A DNA stretch of 64,000 nt. Source: Paeniglutamicibacter sulfureus (GTDB taxonomy: Bacteria; Actinomycetota; Actinomycetes; Actinomycetales; Micrococcaceae). The stretch lies in assembly GCF_030512175.1 (NCBI RefSeq), contig NZ_JAULBL010000001.1:1446149-1510148 (forward strand). The letters are read 5' to 3'. Within the stretch, counting starts at the first letter, position 1. Every line of letters begins with the position of its first letter. This document shows positions 1 through 9,900 of this stretch, in pieces. Position numbers and translations under genes: made by a program. Under the pieces are notes generated by a model. The model was not told the DNA's origin. It saw only the letters and a program-made list of their open reading frames with translations, and did no database searches.

Positions 1-177
1 ACTCGCGAGACGCAGCTGATTTGTGTGGAGTGTCGGATGTGCCCATGTCCCGAGCCTACGGCCAGCGCGGCATCTCCAACAGGCCGCCGCGCCCTGGTTG
101 CGGGGAGGCGCCTCGCGCAGGAAGGACGCGGACTCGGCTTTCCCGCCCCGGGGCCCGGTGGGATAGGCTCACGCATA

Positions 178-257
178 GTGACACGGGGTGTCGGCGCGCA
201 CGCGACCGGCTGAGATGAAACCCGTAGAACCTGATCTAGTTCGTACTAGCGGAGGGA
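178..257 (+). promoter_or_regulatory. TPP riboswitch (THI element)
   Basis: The stretch carries the conserved thiamin pyrophosphate aptamer blocks in order: CGGGGTGTC near 184, GGCTGAGATG at 208-217, then ACCCGTAGAACCTGATCT at 220-237 and the closing GCGGAGGGA at 249-257. The last block contains the GGAGGG ribosome binding site of thiM, so ligand binding would be expected to hide the RBS and repress translation of the thiamin operon. The match is by eye to the known family consensus; no covariance search was run. Confidence 0.92.
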
Positions 258-265
258 TGTTGCTC

Positions 266-1084
266 ATGGAATCCATGGCGCCTTCAAGACTTGTAACACC
301 CGGCGAGCTCGCCGATGCCCTGGGCGCGCTGCGCGCCTCCTCGCCCCTGGTCCAGTGCCTGACCAACACCGTGGTCACCAACTTCACCGCCAACGTGCTG
401 CTGGCCGCCGGCGGGTCCCCGGCCATGGTGGACGTCCCCGGGGAGGCCGGCGACTTTGCCGCGGTGGCGGCATCCCTGCTGGTCAACCTGGGCACCCCGA
501 ACACCGAGCAGGCGGCCGCCATGCGCGAGGCCGTTACCGGCGCCGGCGCCGCCTCGACGCCCTGGGTGCTGGACCCCGTGGCGATCGGGTCGCTGCGCGT
601 GCGCACCGCCCTCGCCCGCGAACTTGCCGCCGCCGGACCGAGCGTGATCCGCGGGAACGCCTCGGAGATCCTGGCGCTGGCCGGCGTCTCGGGGGGCGGG
701 CGCGGGGTCGAGTCCACCGATTCGGTTGCCGCCGCGGCCGACGCCGCCAGGGAGCTGGCCAGGAGCAGCGGAGCTGTCGTGGCTGTCTCCGGGGAGGCTG
801 ACCTGGTCACCGACGGGGTGCGCATCGTGTACGTGCACGGCGGCAGCGCGCTGCTGACCCGCATCACCGGCGGCGGGTGCGCGCTGGGCGCGGTCTGCGC
901 CGCCTTCCTGTCCACCGGCCCCGACCCGCTGGTGGCCACGGTGGCCGCGCACGCCTTCTACTCCGCCGCCGCCGAACGCGCCGCAGAACACGCGGCGGGA
1001 CCCGGCACCTTCGCCCCGCTCTTCCTGGACGCGCTGGCAGCCATCTCCCCCGCCGAGCTGCGCGCCGCGGCGGTGCTCTCATGA
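266..1084 (+). CDS. thiM: hydroxyethylthiazole kinase ThiM
   Basis: Phosphorylates 4-methyl-5-(2-hydroxyethyl)thiazole in thiamin salvage (cytoplasm, 272 residues). The N-terminal [20 protein letters not shown] block, VIRGNASEI near residue 131 and [10 protein letters not shown] near residue 205, with its catalytic cysteine, are family hallmarks, and the length is normal. ATG at 266 is chosen because GGAGGG ends nine bases upstream. ATGs at 257 and 275 are in frame but sit inside the riboswitch or lie further away. The stop overlaps the start of thiE (ATGA), so the two are translationally coupled. Regulation is by the TPP riboswitch immediately upstream. Confidence 0.93.
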   Translation: MESMAPSRLVTPGELADALGALRASSPLVQCLTNTVVTNFTANVLLAAGGSPAMVDVPGEAGDFAAVAASLLVNLGTPNTEQAAAMREAVTGAGAASTPWVLDPVAIGSLRVRTALARELAAAGPSVIRGNASEILALAGVSGGGRGVESTDSVAAAADAARELARSSGAVVAVSGEADLVTDGVRIVYVHGGSALLTRITGGGCALGAVCAAFLSTGPDPLVATVAAHAFYSAAAERAAEHAAGPGTFAPLFLDALAAISPAELRAAAVLS

Positions 1085-1740
1085 GCGGCTACGGCGTGTA
1101 CCTGGTCGCGGACTCGGCCTCCACCGCCGGACGTCCGCTGGCCGACATTGTGAAGGCCGCGGTCGACGGAGGCATCACGACGGTGCAACTGCGCTGCAAG
1201 GACATGCCGGCCGGAGAATTCGTGGACCTCGTCATGGAATGCGCCCACCACACCGCCGGGCGCGCGACACTGCTGGTCAACGACCGCGTCGACGTGTTCC
1301 TGGCCGCCCGCACCTCCGGCGCCGACGTGCAGGGCGTTCACATCGGCCAATCCGACCTGCCGGCAAACCTGGTGCGCGAACTCATCGGCCCCGGCTCCGT
1401 GCTGGGACTCTCCGCGGCCGGCGATGGCGAGATCCGCACCGCGAACCAACTCAACGCGTTTGCCCCGGGCACCATCGACTACCTGGGGGTCGGCGCCGTG
1501 CACGCCACCCCCACCAAGAAGGACCACCCCGAGCCGCTGGGCCACGCGGGCCTGGCCCGCGCCGTTGGACTCAGCGACCTCCCGGTCATCGCCATCGGCG
1601 GCATCGACGCCGCGGATGTTGCCCCGCTGGCCCGCTCCGGGGCCGCCGGCGTGGCGGTGGTCCGCGCCATTTGCGCCGCCGATGACCCGCGCGAAGCATC
1701 CAGGAACCTACGCACCCTCTGGGAGGGCAGCAAGCCATGA
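1081..1740 (+). CDS. thiE: thiamin-phosphate synthase ThiE
   Basis: Joins HMP pyrophosphate to thiazole phosphate to give thiamin monophosphate. The 219-residue TIM-barrel protein shows [31 protein letters not shown], the phosphate-loop-like HATPTKKDH and [12 protein letters not shown] in the expected order. The ATG overlaps the thiM stop by four bases, and its own stop overlaps the next start in the same way, so thiM-thiE-thiD are read as one coupled unit under the TPP riboswitch. Nothing appears truncated. Confidence 0.93.
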   Translation: MSGYGVYLVADSASTAGRPLADIVKAAVDGGITTVQLRCKDMPAGEFVDLVMECAHHTAGRATLLVNDRVDVFLAARTSGADVQGVHIGQSDLPANLVRELIGPGSVLGLSAAGDGEIRTANQLNAFAPGTIDYLGVGAVHATPTKKDHPEPLGHAGLARAVGLSDLPVIAIGGIDAADVAPLARSGAAGVAVVRAICAADDPREASRNLRTLWEGSKP

Positions 1741-3266
1741 GCACCCCGAACACCGTGAAGAACATCCTGTCCATCGCCGGCTCCGACCCCTCCGGCGGCG
1801 CCGGGATCCAGGCAGACCTGAAATCCATCGCCGCCGCCGGCGGCTACGGAATGGCCGCCATCAGCGCGCTGACCGCGCAGAACACCCGCGGCGTCAGTGC
1901 CGTGCACGTGCCGCCGGCCGGCTTCCTGCTGGCGCAGCTGCGCGCGGTTTCCGAGGACATCGCCATCGACGCGATCAAGATCGGGATGCTCGCCAACGCG
2001 GCGGTCATCGACGAACTCGGCGGCTGGCTGGCCGGGATCCGGATCGCCGCGGGCTCCGATGCCCCGGCGGTGGTGCTGGACCCGGTCATGGTCGCCACCA
2101 GCGGGGATTCGCTGCTGGATGCAGAGGCAACCAACGCGCTGCGGCGCCTCTTTGCCCACGTCGACGTGATCACCCCCAACATCCCGGAACTTGCCGTGCT
2201 GGCGCGCGCCGAGGTCGCCGGGAACTGGGAGCAGGCGGTGGCCCAGGCGCGCTCCGTTGCCGCCGAGTACCAGGTCCTGGTGCTGGCCAAGGGCGGACAC
2301 CTGGAAGGCGAAACCTGCCGGGACGCCCTCATCTCTCCCGACGGCGTGCTCTTCGAGGTCGCCTCGCCGCGGCTGGCCACCCCCAACACCCACGGCACCG
2401 GCTGCTCGCTCTCCTCCGCCCTGGCGACCTTCTACGCCCGCGGCGGCGACTGGGCCCAGGCGCTGCGCCAGGCCAAGGCCTGGCTGTCGGAGGCGATTGC
2501 CCGGGCGGACGAGCTGGCGGTCGGCGGCGGGCACGGCCCGGTGAACCACCTGGCAGCACTCTGGGACGGGGTGCGCCCGGCACCGGCCCGGGACCCGCTG
2601 GCGCACTGGTGGGAAGCGATCGCCGGCATCCGCGCGGGCATCGACGAGCTGGCGTTCATCCGCCGGCTCAAGGACGGGTCGCTGGCCCCCGCCGACTTCG
2701 AGGACTACCTGGGCCAAGACGCCCTGTACCTGCGCAGCTATGCGCGGGTCATGTCGCGGGCCTCGGAACTCGCCCCGACCACCGAGGAGCAGCGCTTCTG
2801 GGCGGGAAGCGCCGCCAGCTGCCTGGAGGAGGAAATGACGCTGCACCGCGGCCGGCTCGCCGATCAGGTCCCGGAGCCCTCGAACGCCACCACCGCGTAC
2901 CTCAACCACCTGCGGGCCGGCAGCGACGACTACCCGGTGCTTGCGGCCGCGCTGCTGCCCTGCTTCTGGATCTACCAGGACGTGGGCAAGCGGCTGGCGG
3001 CGGCCAACCACCCGGCACACCCCTACGCGGACTGGCTGGCCACCTATTCCTCGGTTCAGTTCGACGACGTCACGGCGCGGGCCATCGAACTGGTCCGGGG
3101 CGTTCACGCACGGGCCGACGAGTCCACGCGGGCGGCCATGTGGCGCGCCTTCGAGGCCTCGTCCGTGCACGAGCTGGACTTCTTCGCGCAGACGGCCGCC
3201 GATGCGCCCGGCGCCGGGGACGGGGTGGGTTCCATCACCGCGGGTGTCGCACTGCCCGTGGGGTGA
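1737..3266 (+). CDS. thiD: HMP/HMP-P kinase fused to TenA (ThiD-TenA)
   Basis: A 509-residue two-domain protein. Residues 1 to about 265 are ThiD, with SIAGSDPSGGAGIQADLK at the N-terminus, VVLDPVMVATSGD and TPNTHGTGCSLSSALA; this half phosphorylates hydroxymethylpyrimidine twice. Residues from about 285 to 500 are a TenA/THI-4 domain, with DYLGQDALYLRSYARV, SCLEEEMTLH and LLPCFWIYQDVG; TenA enzymes release HMP from degraded thiamin. The fusion couples salvage of the pyrimidine to its activation. Such fusions are known in actinobacteria and yeasts. The start overlaps the thiE stop (ATGA). Confidence 0.92.
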   Translation: MSTPNTVKNILSIAGSDPSGGAGIQADLKSIAAAGGYGMAAISALTAQNTRGVSAVHVPPAGFLLAQLRAVSEDIAIDAIKIGMLANAAVIDELGGWLAGIRIAAGSDAPAVVLDPVMVATSGDSLLDAEATNALRRLFAHVDVITPNIPELAVLARAEVAGNWEQAVAQARSVAAEYQVLVLAKGGHLEGETCRDALISPDGVLFEVASPRLATPNTHGTGCSLSSALATFYARGGDWAQALRQAKAWLSEAIARADELAVGGGHGPVNHLAALWDGVRPAPARDPLAHWWEAIAGIRAGIDELAFIRRLKDGSLAPADFEDYLGQDALYLRSYARVMSRASELAPTTEEQRFWAGSAASCLEEEMTLHRGRLADQVPEPSNATTAYLNHLRAGSDDYPVLAAALLPCFWIYQDVGKRLAAANHPAHPYADWLATYSSVQFDDVTARAIELVRGVHARADESTRAAMWRAFEASSVHELDFFAQTAADAPGAGDGVGSITAGVALPVG

Positions 3267-3279
3267 GTAAAATGCACAC

Positions 3280-3320
3280 GGGGGTTTTGCGCGCCGCGTG
3301 CGCGCCCCCCGGCATTTTTT
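3280..3320 (+). terminator. possible terminator after the thi operon
   Basis: A GC-rich stem (GGGGG and GCGCGC pairing with GTGCGC and CCCCC, with a T bulge) is followed by a six-T run at 3315-3320. It lies 14 bases after the thiD stop and just before the permease RBS, so it could separate the two or merely attenuate read-through. The stem is imperfect. Confidence 0.35.
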
Positions 3321-3345
3321 CCCACCCTGCGCCCGGAAGGCACCC

Positions 3346-4665
3346 ATGAGCAACCGATTCGGCATTGGCTGGAACCTGCACGGCGACGGCAAGTCCATCT
3401 CCCCCGGAACGGTGGTGGCCCCGAACGAGCGGCTGCACTGGCCGCAGACCATCTCCATTGGCGTGCAGCACGTCATGGCGATGTTCGGGTCCACGGTGCT
3501 GGTTCCGGCGATCACCGGGTTCCCGGCCACCACTACGCTGTTCTTCTCCGGCGTGGGGACCCTGCTGTTCCTGCTCATCACCGCGGGCCGGGTGCCCAGC
3601 TACCTGGGTTCCTCCTTCGCGTTCATCGCCCCGGTCTCCGCGGCCATGGCCGGGCACGGGATGGCAGGCGCGCTGGGCGGCATCGTGGTCTCCGGTGCGG
3701 CGCTGTTCGTCGTCGGGCTGATCGTGCAGAAATCGGGCACCGGGTGGATCCACGCGCTGATGCCGCCGGTGGTCATGGGCACCATCGTCGCGCTGATCGG
3801 CTTGAACCTGGCCTCGGCCACGCTCAAGCCGATGCAGGAATTCCCGCTGACCACCTTCGCGACGGTGCTGGCCATCGTGGTCTCCGCGGTGCTCTTCCGC
3901 GGCCTGCTGGGCCGGCTGTCCATCCTGCTGGGCCTGGTCATCGGCTACCTGGTGGCACTGGCACAGGGCCAGGTCGACTTCCAGCCCATCGCCGACGCCC
4001 CGGTCATCGGGTTGCCGGTGTTCACCGCCCCCACCTTCCACCTGGACACGCTGCTGGTGTTCCTGCCGGTGGTGTTCGTGCTGATCGCCGAGAACATCGG
4101 CCACGTGAAGACCGTGGGGCTGATGACCGGGCGCGACCTGGACGCGGTCAACGGCCGGGCGCTGCTGGCCGACGGCGCCGCGACGCTGCTGGCCGGCTTC
4201 GGCGGCGGCTCGGGCACCACCACCTACGCAGAGAACATCGGGGTGATGGCCTCCTCGCGGGTCTACTCCACCGCCGCCTACTGGATCGCGGGCATCGTGG
4301 CGATCCTGGTGGCGTTCTTCCCGAAGTTCGGCGCCGTCATCAACACCATCCCCGCCGGGGTATCCGGCGGCGCGGGCATCGTGCTCTACGGCATGATCGG
4401 CATCATCGGGGCGCGCCTGTGGGTGCAGAACAAGGTCGACTTCTCCAACCCGATCAACCTGATGACCGCAGGCACGGGGCTGATCATCGCCATCGCCGTC
4501 ACCAGCGAACTGGCCTTCGGCGAGGTCAAGCTCGGCGGCATCGCCCTGGGCACCATCGCGACCTTGGTGATCTTCCACCTGATGCGCACCATTGCCCGGG
4601 CCCGGGGCACCGAGCCGACGGACGTCGAGGCCGTCGGCGGAGCCACGCACTCCAAGCTCGGTTAG
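3346..4665 (+). CDS. NCS2 nucleobase permease, UraA-like
   Basis: A polytopic membrane protein of 439 residues in the nucleobase/ascorbate (NCS2) family, most like uracil permease UraA. Markers include TISIGVQHVMAMFGSTVLVP near the N-terminus, the GGGSGTTTYAENIGVMA segment that forms the substrate-binding half-helix, and a run of about 12-14 hydrophobic segments. It probably imports uracil, or possibly xanthine, by proton symport. ATG 3346 follows GGAAGG with good spacing; an in-frame GTG at 3298 lies inside the terminator-like hairpin. It follows the thiamin genes, but there is no direct evidence that it carries a thiamin precursor. Confidence 0.85.
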   Translation: MSNRFGIGWNLHGDGKSISPGTVVAPNERLHWPQTISIGVQHVMAMFGSTVLVPAITGFPATTTLFFSGVGTLLFLLITAGRVPSYLGSSFAFIAPVSAAMAGHGMAGALGGIVVSGAALFVVGLIVQKSGTGWIHALMPPVVMGTIVALIGLNLASATLKPMQEFPLTTFATVLAIVVSAVLFRGLLGRLSILLGLVIGYLVALAQGQVDFQPIADAPVIGLPVFTAPTFHLDTLLVFLPVVFVLIAENIGHVKTVGLMTGRDLDAVNGRALLADGAATLLAGFGGGSGTTTYAENIGVMASSRVYSTAAYWIAGIVAILVAFFPKFGAVINTIPAGVSGGAGIVLYGMIGIIGARLWVQNKVDFSNPINLMTAGTGLIIAIAVTSELAFGEVKLGGIALGTIATLVIFHLMRTIARARGTEPTDVEAVGGATHSKLG

Positions 4666-5035
4666 GACGTTTTCGGTTGGACTCCTTCAACCGGCGCCCA
4701 ATCCTGTTGATTCAAGCCTGTGCGCATGGCCGCCAGGGGCGTCCGGGCCGAGCTCGAGGACTTCACGGAGGCAGCCCTTGGCGTCGCCCGGTCCCGTCGC
4801 CCGGTCCCGTCGCCGAATCCCGTCGCCGAATCCCAAGGACCAGTGCGGCGGAAGGCTGCCTCCATCCTCGGGGCTGAAGCCGGGCGCCGTAGGTCGATGC
4901 GTCCGGTGGCCGGCTGCCCGGGCATGGACCAGGTGGCGGCACGGCGCCATCCCCGAACCCTGGCTCCTGGGCGCATGGCACCCCGAGCCCGCGACCGGCC
5001 GCGATCCGTACCCATGGGCGCGACGATGGGGTTGA
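4666..5035. other. 370-bp gene-free spacer with tandem 13-bp repeats
   Basis: No open frame here has a plausible RBS or a recognisable product. The only structure is a run of four 13-bp units at 4783-4834. Proline- and arginine-rich frames through the stretch look like composition artefacts. Confidence 0.6.
4783..4834. repeat. four tandem 13-bp repeats (2 + 2 variants)
   Basis: Two copies of GTCGCCCGGTCCC (4783-4808) are directly followed by two copies of GTCGCCGAATCCC (4809-4834). The two variants differ at three positions. The array lies in the spacer between the permease and phoD. The pairwise arrangement suggests duplication of a 26-bp unit or slippage. It is too short and spacer-less to be CRISPR. 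Confidence 0.9.
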
Positions 5036-6733
5036 ATGGACAAGGTGACTTCATCCACCGGATCCTTCGTGCCATCCCAGTCGACAGCTACGGCGCTTCC
5101 GCGCCGTCAAGTGCTTCGGTCAACCGGCATTATTGCCGCTGCCGCCACCCTCACAGGTATTTTTTCCACCGCTCTGCCGGCGCATGGCGCCACTGGCCAC
5201 TTCCAGCACGGGATTGCCTCGGGCGATCCCTATCCGGAGTCGGTGCTGCTGTGGACGCGGCTGACCCCGGAGACAGTCGCGACGCCCGGCTCGGGACTCG
5301 GCGGCGATGCCCGGATCCGCTGGGAAGTAGCCCCCGATCCGGATTTCAGGCGGGTGGTGGCAGGCGGATGGGCGCAGACGGGTGCCTGGCGGGACCACAC
5401 CCTCAAGGTGGTGGCCGCCGGGCTGTCGCCGGGTACGACGTATTGGTATCGGTTCAAGTTCGGCCAGGAGTATTCCCCGGTGGGCCGGACACGCACTGCT
5501 CCGGCGGCCGGTGCGGCCGTGGACCGGTTGCGGATGGGCGTGGTCTCATGCGCCAATTACCAGGCCGGCCACTTCGCCGCCTACCGGCACCTGGCCGACC
5601 GCGGCGACCTGGACCTGGTGCTCCATCTGGGCGATTACGTCTACGAGTACGCACCCGGCGAGTACCAGGCGCGTGACATCGTTGTTCGTCCCCACGATCC
5701 GGCCGTGGAGATGACCACGTTGGAGCATTACCGTCGGCGCCACGCCCAGTACAAGACGGACCCTGAATTGCAGGCACTGCATGCCGCCGCGCCGTTCGTG
5801 GTGACCTGGGACGACCATGAATTCGCCGACGATGCGTTCTCCTGCGGCGCCGCGAACCACACCGAGGGTGCCGAAGGAAGCTGGGCAACGCGTTCGGGGC
5901 ACGCCAGGCAGGCTTACGCGGAGTGGATGCCGGTTCGCTACGAAACCGACGGGCAGCTATACCGCAGGCTGGAGTTCGGGTCGTTGGCGAGCCTATCGAT
6001 GCTGGACCTGCGCTCTTACCGGAGCAGGCAGGTCGACAGCCAGGCAGAGCCCGCCATCGACGATCCCGACCGGACCATGACGGGCACGGAGCAGATTCAC
6101 TGGCTGCTGGCCGGGCTCGGCAATGACACGCAGCAGTGGAAGCTGGTGGGCAACCCGGTCATGATGACCCCGGTTCGGATCCCTTCCACGCTGAACGCGC
6201 AGGAGCTGCATGCCTTGGGCGAACTGATGGGGGACGGCAATATCGACGGCGTTCCCTACAACGTGGACCAATGGGACGGCTATGTCGCCGACCGGAACCG
6301 GGTCCTGGGGCATCTGCGGGACAACGCCGTGACAGACACCGTTTTCCTGACCGGTGACATCCACTCGGGCTGGGCCTGCGATCTTCCGGCCGACCCGCTG
6401 ACCTACCCGCTCACCGGCCGTTCCCTCGGCACGGAACTGGTCTGCACGTCGGTCACCAGCGACAACATGGACGACATCCTCCGGGTTCCGGAGCGCACCG
6501 CCTCCCTGTCCGTCGAATCCGCCATCAGGGCGCTGAACCCGCACATCAAGTACCTGGATTTTGATTCGCACGGATTCTCGGTACTCGAGGTGACGCCGGC
6601 CGAAGTTCGGATGGACTGGTATCGATTGGCAGACCGTACGGACGCCGCGTCGCCGGCGCAGCGGACGGCGTCCTGGACAGTGGCTGCCGGTACACAGAAA
6701 GTCCGCCGCACAGGGGAAGGAATCCTTGGATGA
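5036..6733 (+). CDS. phoD: Tat-exported alkaline phosphatase D (PhoD family)
   Basis: A phosphodiesterase/phosphomonoesterase of the PhoD metallophosphatase family, 565 residues. A twin-arginine signal (PRRQVLRSTGIIAAA, residues about 22-36) precedes a hydrophobic stretch and AHGATG, so folded export by Tat is expected. The fibronectin-like PhoD N-terminal domain begins at FQHGIASGDPYPESVLLWTR. The metal-site motifs VVSCANYQAG, HLGDYVYEYA, TWDDHEFADD and FLTGDIHSGWACD follow. It releases phosphate from extracellular organic phosphorus. No Pho-box was identified by eye upstream. Confidence 0.9.
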   Translation: MDKVTSSTGSFVPSQSTATALPRRQVLRSTGIIAAAATLTGIFSTALPAHGATGHFQHGIASGDPYPESVLLWTRLTPETVATPGSGLGGDARIRWEVAPDPDFRRVVAGGWAQTGAWRDHTLKVVAAGLSPGTTYWYRFKFGQEYSPVGRTRTAPAAGAAVDRLRMGVVSCANYQAGHFAAYRHLADRGDLDLVLHLGDYVYEYAPGEYQARDIVVRPHDPAVEMTTLEHYRRRHAQYKTDPELQALHAAAPFVVTWDDHEFADDAFSCGAANHTEGAEGSWATRSGHARQAYAEWMPVRYETDGQLYRRLEFGSLASLSMLDLRSYRSRQVDSQAEPAIDDPDRTMTGTEQIHWLLAGLGNDTQQWKLVGNPVMMTPVRIPSTLNAQELHALGELMGDGNIDGVPYNVDQWDGYVADRNRVLGHLRDNAVTDTVFLTGDIHSGWACDLPADPLTYPLTGRSLGTELVCTSVTSDNMDDILRVPERTASLSVESAIRALNPHIKYLDFDSHGFSVLEVTPAEVRMDWYRLADRTDAASPAQRTASWTVAAGTQKVRRTGEGILG

Positions 6734-6830
6734 GCCCGGCGCGGCCCTCGCGGCAGCAGCGGAAAGGCAGGGGCCCGGGAATTCCGCGCCCAACGCCCGG
6801 CTAGAGCGCGCAACCCCCCCAATCCGCACC

Positions 6831-6883
6831 AAAAAAAGACCGGACGGGGCACCCTTTCATGGGGGTTCCCCGTCCGTTCTTTC
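6831..6883. terminator. bidirectional terminator between phoD and the GH65 fusion
   Basis: A GGACGGGG/CCCCGTCC stem, extended by an ACCC/GGGT pairing, is flanked by a seven-A run on one side and TTCTTTC on the other. It can therefore terminate both the forward phoD and the convergent reverse gene. Confidence 0.75.
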
Positions 6884-6919
6884 ATGCCGCCATTGGGTCG
6901 CGGCCGGATCGCGGGGCCG

Positions 6920-9900
6920 TTATCCGATGATGCTGATCGGCGGTTCGTTCTCCAGCTCCTCCTCGCGCGTGAGCTTCTTCATGTTGGAGGTCAGCGGGGA
7001 GCCGTCCTCGCGCTGCAGCGCAAAGACCGCGTCGATGGACGGCTCGCCCTCGAGCACCGGCCCCTGGCCGTCCAGGGCGACAGACACCTCCGGATTGCCC
7101 GGGGACACCGTGTATTGCACCCCGCGCACCCTGAACGAGGCCTCGTCCGCGCCTTCGCGCAACGACGCGGTCAGGGACCGCGCCTCGAGCCGGAAGTGCA
7201 CGGAGGAGTCGTTGCGGCGCAATGAGAACTCCAGCTCGTCCCACTCCGCGGGCAGCCGCGGGTCGAAGAGCCACTCCCCGGTGTCGTCGCGCAACCCGGC
7301 AAAACCGTAGACCAGTGCCGCCCACACCCCGCCGGTGGAGGCCACGTGCACCCCGTCGGCCGCATTGCCGTGCAGGTTCAGCAGATCCACGTTCAGCGCG
7401 TGCTCGAAGTAGTCGTAGGCCAGGTCCTGATAGCCGACCTCCGCGGCGAGGATCGCCTGCACCGTGGCCGAGAGCGTCGAGTCCCCTGTGGTCAGCGGAT
7501 CGTAGTAGTCGAAGTCGGCACGTTTCTGCTCCGGCGTGAAGTCCGAGGAACGCAGCCACAGGGCCAGCACCGTGTCCGCCTGCTTGAGCACCTGGAAGCG
7601 GTAGATCACCAGCGGGTGGAAGTGCAGCAGCAGCGGGCGGTGCTCCGGGCCGGTGCCCGGCACGTCCCATACCTCCCGGTTCAGGAACCCTGCGTCCTGC
7701 GGGTGGATCCCCACCTTCTCGGAGAACGGGATGTGCATGGCCAGCGCGGCGTCGGACCAGTCACGGACTTCCCGCCGACCGATGTCCAGCTCCTCGACGA
7801 TGCGCGCATGCTCTTCGGGGAATTCCTCCTTCAGGTAGCCCATGAGGTTCACCGCGTAGTTCAGGTTGAAGCGCGCCATCACGTTGGTGAAGGTGTTGTC
7901 GTTGACCACCGCGGTGTACTCGTCCGGACCCGTCACCCCGTGGATGTGGAAGCTGCGCCCGGTCTTGGTCTCGCGCCAAAACCCCAGCGAATTCCACAGC
8001 CTGGCGGTCTCCACCACGATTTCCGCCCCGCCGCCCAGCAGCAGCCCGGTGTCCCCGCTGGCGCCCACATAGCGGGCCAGGGAATACACCACGTCCGCGT
8101 TGATGTGATACTGCGCGGTGCCTGCCGGGTAGTAGGCGCTGGCCTCCTCGCCGTTGATGGTGCGCCACGGGAAGAGGATGCCGTGTTCGTTCAGCGTCGC
8201 CGCGCGGCGCCTGGCCGCGGGGATCATCGACACCCGCGCGCGCAGCGCATTGCGCGCCCACTGCGGGTTGGTATAGGTCAGGAACGGCAGCACGTAGATC
8301 TCGGTGTCCCAGAAGTAGTGGCCGGAATAGCCGTTGCCCGAGACCCCCTTGGCGGAGATCCCCAGCCCGTCGGCGCGGGCGGAGGCCTGCGCCAGGGCGT
8401 AGAGGTTCCAGCGGATCGAGCGTTGCAGCAGCGGGTGGGAGCGCACCCGCACGTCGGCGTGCTTCCAGAAATCGGTGAGGAATTCGCGCTGTGCCCAGAA
8501 CAGCGCGTCGGCTCCGCGCGGGACCAGGTGGTTCAGCGCGCGCACGCAACGGTTGACCATCTCCTGCGTGTCGTGCCGCCGCGAGGAGTGGAAGGAGGCG
8601 AACTTGTCGATGTGCAGGGCCTCGTCCTTCTCCAGGTAGGCCGAGACGGTGTGCTCGACGCGATCGGGCAGGACGGAGGAGCGCTCGTCGAAGTCGCGGG
8701 TGTCCCCGGCGATGCGGGTGACATGCGAGATCGCGGCGGCCACCGACATGTGCGAACCGCGCACGTAGTAGCTCAGCGCGCAGATCCCGTCCTGTTCGTA
8801 GGTGCCCCCCGGCAGCATCGATTCCTCGCCGCTGCCGGCCGACTTGCGCGGGTCGAAGGGCACCTCGCCGGCGTCCGACTCGGCGGCGGTGGGCACGGGC
8901 CTGGCGCGCGGCTGGCCAATCAGCGCCGACTGCACGAAGACGTGCGCAGGGGCGTCAAGCAACCTCACGGTGACCCGGAACAGGGCCAGGTGCCGTTCGG
9001 AGAAGGAGACCATGGACCGGGTGCGCACCATCACGCGGTGGCCCTCGGCGGTCCGCCAGAGGGTGTCGGAAATCAGCGTCCCGTCCTTGAAGTCCAGCCG
9101 CAGCTCGTCCTTGAGGATCTCGGTGCGCCCGATCTCCAGTGCCTCGTCGTTGATGTAGACGCGCACGGTCCGGGCATCGGGTGCCGGGACCATGGTCTGT
9201 CCGGCTTCCGCGAGCCCGAAGGCCGATTCGGCGTGGCGGATCTTCCAGGTCTCGTGCAGCCCGTTGATGAACATCCCGTCGGTGCATTCGCCGATGCCCA
9301 GCGAATCGCCGCGCATTCCCAGGAAACCGTTGCCCAGGGAGAAAATCGTCTGCTCCACCGAGGGGTCGATGGGGCGCGGGTGCACCCGGGTGTAGGACCA
9401 GGTGTCCAGTTCCCAGTCGTCGCGTGCCTGCTGGTTGACCAGGTCGTCAAGGTCGGTCACCACGATGTCTGCCCCGGCCGCCCGCAGTGCCGCTTCCGGC
9501 TGGTCCCGGGCCACTCCCACCACCAGCCCGAAGCCGCCCGAAACCGCCGCCTGGACCCCGGAGATCGCGTCCTCGATGACGATGCATTCGTTGACCGACC
9601 AGCCGAGGTCGCTGGCCGCGGCCAGGAAGGTGTCGGGGGCGGGTTTGCCCGGCAGGTTGCGCGCGGCGGCCTGGTGGCCACCGATCACCACGCTGAATTC
9701 ACCGCGCAGCCCGGCGGCCTCCAGGACTTCCTCTGCATTGCGGGAGGAGGAGACGACGGCCACCTCGAGCCCTGCCTGCTGGATTTGCCGCAGGTAGGCC
9801 AGGGACCCCGGGTAGGGCTCGATCCCCGCTTCGTGCAGGATCGCGCGGAAGACCACATTTTTTCGGTTGCCCAGGGCGCACACGCTGTTGGTCCCGGCGG

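Noticed and set aside
1479..3581. A 700-codon reverse frame
   Set aside because: Antisense to thiE and thiD-tenA, whose motifs are clear on the forward strand.
3235..4650. A 471-codon reverse frame rich in Asp, His and Gln
   Set aside because: Antisense to the NCS2 permease; composition follows the complementary hydrophobic codons.
4783..4834. Short tandem array as a CRISPR
   Set aside because: Units are contiguous 13-mers with no spacers and no cas genes nearby.
4720..5676. A 318-codon forward frame overlapping phoD
   Set aside because: Its second half is phoD in a shifted frame, the first half has no RBS, and the 13-bp repeats explain the SRRPVPSPNPV run.
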